Positions 59,114 through 64,000 of a stretch of 64,000 nt of DNA are shown one piece after another (the first letter of the stretch is position 1; each line of letters begins with the position of its first letter). The DNA comes from Telopea speciosissima. Its lineage: Eukaryota; Streptophyta; Magnoliopsida; Proteales; Proteaceae. Both the position numbers and the translations under genes were made by a program. Below the pieces are notes generated by a model. The model worked only from the letters and a program-made list of their open reading frames with translations, was not told where the DNA came from and searched no databases. The stretch lies in assembly GCF_018873765.1 (NCBI RefSeq), contig NC_057916.1, positions 29,859,501 to 29,923,500 of the forward strand. The letters run 5' to 3'.

Positions 59114-59273
59114 AGGGCGAGTCCCGGCGCAACTGTGAGGTTATTTCATTGCAACCTGATAGTCACAGGTTTGAATCAAAAAATTAACAGCCTCTCCGCG
59201 AAGCAGGGGTTAGGCTGCTTACATATTTTCCCTTCCAAAGACCCTGTAGTGGTGGGAGCCTCATGCCTTTACT
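59114..59273 (+). mobile_element. Au SINE with perfect target duplication
   Basis: The 3' part (aacagcctctccgcgaagca, ggggttaggctgc, gtagtggtgggagcc) is that of the Au SINE family, and the 5' part has box A and box B-like motifs (ggcgcaactgtgagg; cacaggtttgaatc). ATTCTCATGTGTACAA flanks it exactly at 59098-59113 and 59274-59289. Confidence 0.93.
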
Positions 59274-59559
59274 ATTCTCATGTGTACAACAATCCAGGAA
59301 AAAAATATAAACGTAAAAGGAAAATTAAGCATCCCACATTTTTAAGAAAGTAGTTTTGTTGCTCTTGATAGTATTTCGATCCTTATCTCAGTTTGTTCAT
59401 ATGGTAGAGGCTAGACCATCATTAATAGTCCTCATTGACCGGGAAGGATTTCAATTATATCTGAATATGACTTGTAAATTTTATTATGATCATCCCTAAT
59501 TGGTTATCCATGGATCCCATTATCAAAAAGTGTATTCAAGGTTTTAATATGATCAGTAG

Positions 59560-60100
59560 TCATTGGTTATCCAACTTGACATAAGGTAGCCGTGTGGATC
59601 CTCTTCCATAAAGAAAAAAAGTGACGTGAGAGAGTAGCAACTTGACATAAGTAACTGTGTGGGTCCTCTTCCGTAGAAAAAGAAAGTGACGTGAGAGAGA
59701 AAGAAACCGTGTAGGTCCTCCTCTTAAAGAATAAAATGATGGAAGAGAGTATTTCTACCAAGAAAAACACTTTTTGTCTAAATTCACTGACTGACCAAAC
59801 ACTTTGGTTGTTCCGGTACATGGAATCTAAGGATTTAAAAACCAGTCCCTCGCTGATGCCGATTCTGATTGATTCTAACCGATTCAGCTCAATCAGGCCG
59901 ATTTTATTTGAAAACTATATAGGTTTATCCGCATCGTTCTGATTCTGAGCAATCTTAAATAAACACTGATCGATCTCATGGACTGACTTGACTCACCGTA
60001 ACTAACTAATGGTTGGACTAATAAGTAATAGTTGGATACTTGTCTCTTTCAAAAATAATATATAAATTATAATAGCATAGTAGCTGTCTATCTATCTATC
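59560..60100. repeat. Diverged third copy of the receptor kinase 5' flank
   Basis: caacttgacataagtaactg, the attctgac...caccgtaacta stretch and the tcaatcaggccgattttat stretch recall 53576-53940 and 62900-63330. Less similar than those two are to each other. Confidence 0.65.
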
Positions 60101-60558
60101 TAGGGCTGCAACAGTGTCGGGTTGGGCCGAACCTTTTAAAAGCCTAGCCCAACCCTGAGTCCCATTAGCTGGGCCCAGACCTGACCTGGCCCTGACTCAG
60201 GGCCAGGAAAATCGAACCCTAACCCGCCCTCAGGGTGGGCCGGGCTGACCTTGATTGGCCCTGATCTAGCGGAAGGGAGATGCAAGGGTTGGAGACTTTG
60301 AGAAAGAGAGATGAATGGGCTTGTGAAAGGGGGATGCATGGGCTAGCCAGGCTGGGAAGAAGAAGAAGAACAACAACAACAGGGTCGGGTTGGGACAGGC
60401 CGGGCTCAGCCCGAGGCCTCAACCCTGACCCTTACTCAGGGCCAGAAATTCCTGACCCTAACCCGCCCTCAGGGCCAAGGTATCTCAACCCAGGCCCTAT
60501 TCGGGCTTAGGGTGGGCTAGGGCAGGTTCGGGCCGTCAGGGTCAAACTTGCACCCCCA
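60101..60558. mobile_element. hAT-type MITE in a TCTA microsatellite
   Basis: The ends are TAGGGCTGCAA and TTGCACCCCCA. (TCTA)n lies on both sides (60089-60100 and 60560-60574), so the target was a TCTA repeat and the duplication cannot be told from it. The inside repeats ggccctgac and tcagggccag words. Confidence 0.7.
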
Positions 60559-60660
60559 TATCTATCTATCTATCTTACTTGCATGCTATCTGAATTTGCG
60601 TCACAAAAAATAAATAAATAAATAAAAATAAATAAAAAATAAAAACAATTAGATTCTGAT

Positions 60661-60997
60661 GATGATGGCTGCACTACTTCAGCTTTTTCTAGTCTTCAAT
60701 ATTCTCTTCTTCTTTTGGAGCACAGTAGCTCTTTGATGATGAGTCTAGTAGTAGGGAACAACAAAAACGAGACAGATCGATTTGCTTTGCTGGAGTTGAA
60801 GAAACAAATTTATGTTGATCGATATGGAGCATTAAGTTCTTGGAACGATTCCATCCATTTCTGCAACTGGTTTGGGATCACTTGTGACCATCGTCATTGA
60901 CAACGGGTTATTGGCTTGGATTTAGAAGGGATGGGCTTGGGAGTTAACATACCTCCATTCATAGGGAATCTCACTTTTCTTCATGTCCTCAACATCA
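60661..60997 (+). pseudogene. 5' fragment of an LRR receptor kinase, copy 2
   Basis: It matches the start of the gene at 54044: LLQLFLVFNIL, NETDRFALLELKKQIYVDRY, SSWNDSIHFCNWFGITCDH. It carries the same TGA (60898-60900) in the shared phrase CGTCATTGACAACGGG. The leader has a frame change near 60720. The match stops after FLHVLNI at about 60997, where LTR-like DNA begins. Confidence 0.88.
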
Positions 60998-61500
60998 TGA
61001 ACGGTATTATTTGGAGTTTTAACAATTTTAGGTTCAATTGGGAATCAATCTATTTTTATTGAACTTGAACCACAGAATTTACGGTACAAGGGTGATATGT
61101 GCTGCGTGACTAGGTGGCATTATATATAATACTCCCCCTTACGGGCAGGCCTCTTATGGGCTCTGTCTTCTTGGGTGAAGTTGGTCCCATCATCGATAGA
61201 GGCCCAAGATCATACCCACTCTAATACCATATTAAGCTTTCATCTTAAAACCAATTGATTCAAAGTGCGGTGGCCTCTTGTGGATCTTATGCTTAATAGT
61301 TGGAGCTCGGAACACCAACAGCCGATGTGGGATTATTACCTCAATATAATGGACCAACACCATTTGCAAAGCAAAGCCTTATTCAAGTATTTAGGAAGTA
61401 CAGGTATCTCAGTGGACCTGACATCTATAGATGAGATGTCTACTTCAACAATCTTTTGTCACTTGTTCTAGCTTACAGAGAACATTCAAACTACATTAGA
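60998..61500. mobile_element. LTR-like fossil fragment
   Basis: ctaataccatattaagcttt and ttaaaaccaattgattcaaa are phrases common in plant LTRs. No coding part; a broken piece that ends the kinase fragment. Confidence 0.45.
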
Positions 61501-61739
61501 TCCCAAACTTTTGTCTTAGAAATTTGACATAAAAAATGACAATTAAACGCAGTCGCTGCAATTGTTTGTATTCAACAAAATTACATCCAAACCCAAATCT
61601 TCATGATCACAATCAAGTTATATAAACAAAATAATGGATAAACGAGAACTAATCGAACGAAACTGCCAAGGAGGAAGAAAGGGAAAGAAACAGAAAACGA
61701 ACCAGGAAAAGAAAAACGGTTTATGAAGAGAGAAAATGA

Positions 61740-63438
61740 AAAACGTTTCATGGATTCTACTCGTGAAAGCTCTATTTTTGTTTAATTTTTTTAATCAATT
61801 CTGTCACTTGTATGTGCTTCTCGGTAAATTTTTTTTTGTAGGTTACAAGATTTCCTTCTTGTTGGCTGTTTGATCTGGTAGATTCAAAGTTTTTGACTGA
61901 TTTATAGCCTCACTAATAGCACTCTTTGGTTGGATTTGTTTTGTGCAGAAATTTTTTTTTTCATTTTTTATACTTGTTTTAAGAATGCAATCTGAAATTG
62001 AAATCCAAGTAAAGATAGCGTTACCCTCTCGCGTAATGGATTTACCCTCGCATTTATATATCCATCCAAACATGAAACCTTATGGTAGTCCCAATTTTAA
62101 TCACTTCTCAAAATTCATTTGGATTGAAATTTGACAAGTGAGCAAAAAATATTGAGGTCTACGATCGATCTACCTGCACACAAAAGCCAGCCCCAACCAA
62201 GTTATATCAAGTGGTAAATGATATCCATGCATAATACCACAATAAAATTATGTAGTCTGCACAGACCATGAAACCCTGGCCCGCACCGATGGGCTTGATC
62301 GAATTGACCAGTTAAAGCCTGAAATTGGACGGACCGGTTACTAAGCAGCTTGGTATTAGACCGATTATTATTCACTTGTTCATGTTGCTTGGTTATATCC
62401 TGTTGAGAGCTCGATTGAGACCGACCGTTTATAACCAATTTACAATACTTTTATAGACCGGTTACCCCAATTAGTCCGTTTAAACACTTATTGTCCCCAC
62501 ATTAACTTGACCCCAGTTACGGATCGATAACTAATTGACTCAATATATACGTGTCCATGCCTAACCTATGAGGCCTGATTAATTAAATGATATTGGGCCT
62601 TAACTTGGTGGGTACCAATTAAGCCCAATTCTTCCTTTGTTTCTTTCATTTTCTTGACAAACGGACGTAGCCTTCTGGTAGACTTTCTTGATAAAGGGGA
62701 TTAGCTGTTCGGTTTTGATCGTTTCATGTGAGCTACGGCACACTGGCTGATTGGTTTGATATTCGTTACTTACTCTGTCTAAAACCTAATCCCCCTCTGC
62801 CCTTCTTCCTCACCTGCCATCGTAGGTGTTTGTCAAATAATTGTCAAATTGAAAACTCAACGAATAATTCAGACGAATTTGACGTGAGAAAGCAGAATCA
62901 ATTTTTGAAACCAACTTGACGTAAGTAATTGTGTGGATCCTATTCCATAAAGAAAGAAAATCACGCAAAAGACCATTCTACCAAGAAAAAATATACGACG
63001 TGAGGAACAGAATCACAAAAACGAACTTGAGGTAAGTAAGTGTAAGGTCAAGTGGTGGTCCATGAACTTCAAGGCTATGGTGAAACACGTTTTCTTGTCC
63101 CCTGTGGAATTTATTGAGTGACTTCTGACTAAACAACAGTTTGTGCCTAAATTCTTCTTGAATTTGGTTGGTGAAACGACACCTTGTCTTGTCCGAGTGG
63201 AATCTAACGATTCAGCTCGATCAGGCTGATTCTATTTGAAAACTATACAGGGATAAGATCAGGTTTATTCCGATTCTGACTCACCGTAACTAATAATGGT
63301 CTAATAAGTAATCATTTAGAGATCGATGAAAGACTTGGGACTTACTTTTAAGGTCAAGCTGTGTTTCTTTCTTACCAATAATCCTTTAAATAATTGGATA
63401 CTTCAATTCTCTCAAACACAATAACATAGTAACAAACT
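61740..63438. repeat. Segmental duplicate: receptor kinase upstream region, copy 2
   Basis: It matches 52360-54043 and leads straight into the kinase start at 63439. Confidence 0.85.
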
Positions 63439-63625
63439 TTGATTTTGATTTTGATCATGGCTGCACTTCTTCAGTTTTTTCTAATTTTCAATATTCTCCT
63501 ACTCTTCTTTGGGAGCAGCTCTTTGATGATGATGATGATCGTAGTAGGCAACAATGAGACAGATCGATTTGCTTTGCTGGATTTGAAGAAACAAATTTAT
63601 GATGATCCGTATGGAGCACTCAGTT
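63439..63625 (+). pseudogene. 5' end of an LRR receptor kinase (copy 3) cut by a CACTA element
   Basis: MILILIMAALLQFFLIFNIL, then NETDRFALLDLKKQIYDDPY and GALSS match the leader and LRRNT of the gene at 54044. The frame is interrupted at codon 63 by the transposon end at 63626. The rest of the gene may lie beyond the window. The leader shows a short ATG repeat (LMMMMIVVGNN). Confidence 0.85.
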
Positions 63626-64000
63626 CACTACAAGAAAAAGGGTTTTTCACGACATTTTTAGACGGGCCTTAGCGGCGTTTTCTAGTAAACGCAGTCATAT
63701 AGGAACATTCGACGGCGTTTATGAACAAACGTCGGTATATAAAGTATAATAAGTAGATATTGTGGCGTTTATATGTAATTGCAGCTACAAGTGTTGGGGG
63801 TTTGGTTTAAACTGCCGGGGTATGTAACGATACAACGGCGTTTATTTGTAATCGCCACAATAGCATACATCTTTAGGGGCATTTGTTTTGAATTGTCGGG
63901 GTATGTAAAAATACAACGGCGTTTATTTGTAAGCGCCGTAGTATCATACATCGTTGGGGGCGTTTACGTAGTATCATACTATATTCATTTAGGGCGTTTA
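63626..64000. mobile_element. CACTA (En/Spm-type) DNA transposon end, continuing past the window
   Basis: It starts CACTACAAGAAAAAGGG, the standard plant CACTA terminus. The next 350 bases hold repeated subterminal motifs around GGCGTTTA, seen about seven times and often as an imperfect palindrome (GGCGTTTATTTGTAAGCGCC near 63917). The 3-bp target duplication and the other end are outside the window. Confidence 0.92.

Noticed and set aside
60136-60510. Pro/Gly-rich open frames
   Set aside because: They come from the ggccctgac repeats of the MITE at 60101-60558.

Overview
This window is nuclear DNA from a flowering plant, most likely a woody dicot. The support is the intron-rich plant gene families (patellin, 11S legumin-type seed globulins, PDR-type ABCG transporter, PLS-class PPR, LRR receptor kinase), plant L1-type LINE fragments, an Au SINE, hAT-type MITEs and a CACTA element. 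I cannot name the species.

Layout: 1-4.4 kb holds the end of a patellin (SEC14/GOLD) gene whose N-terminal part carries about 170 residues of SHGHSH-type histidine repeat. 5.4-5.9 kb is an orphan fragment of a U-box/ARM E3 ligase. 6.6-8.1 kb is a LINE fragment and 8.7 kb a tRNA-Arg(CCG). 11-28 kb is a seed-storage locus: an intact 11S globulin (+), a decayed and diverged 11S globulin (+), and a near-identical inverted copy (-) of the first with an altered intron 1 splice acceptor. LINE, Copia and foldback debris separates them. 28-33 kb is repeat-rich and holds two hAT-type MITEs with perfect 8-bp target duplications. 33-40.5 kb has an orphan receptor-kinase exon and broken PDR transporter copies. 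42.6-44.5 kb is a PPR gene (-) with one in-frame TGA. 44.8-52 kb is a mosaic of gene fragments, LINE tails, a SINE and hairpin elements. 52-64 kb is an LRR receptor kinase cluster: one nearly whole gene with an in-frame TGA, one truncated copy sharing that TGA, and one copy cut at its 5' end by a CACTA element that runs off the window.

The genes do not form one pathway. Three themes stand out: storage-globulin duplication and decay, birth-and-death of receptor kinases and ABCG transporters through partial duplications, and many short palindromic foldback elements whose arms differ between copies. Coordinates of splice sites come from reading GT/AG borders against known family sequences; no alignment or search was run.
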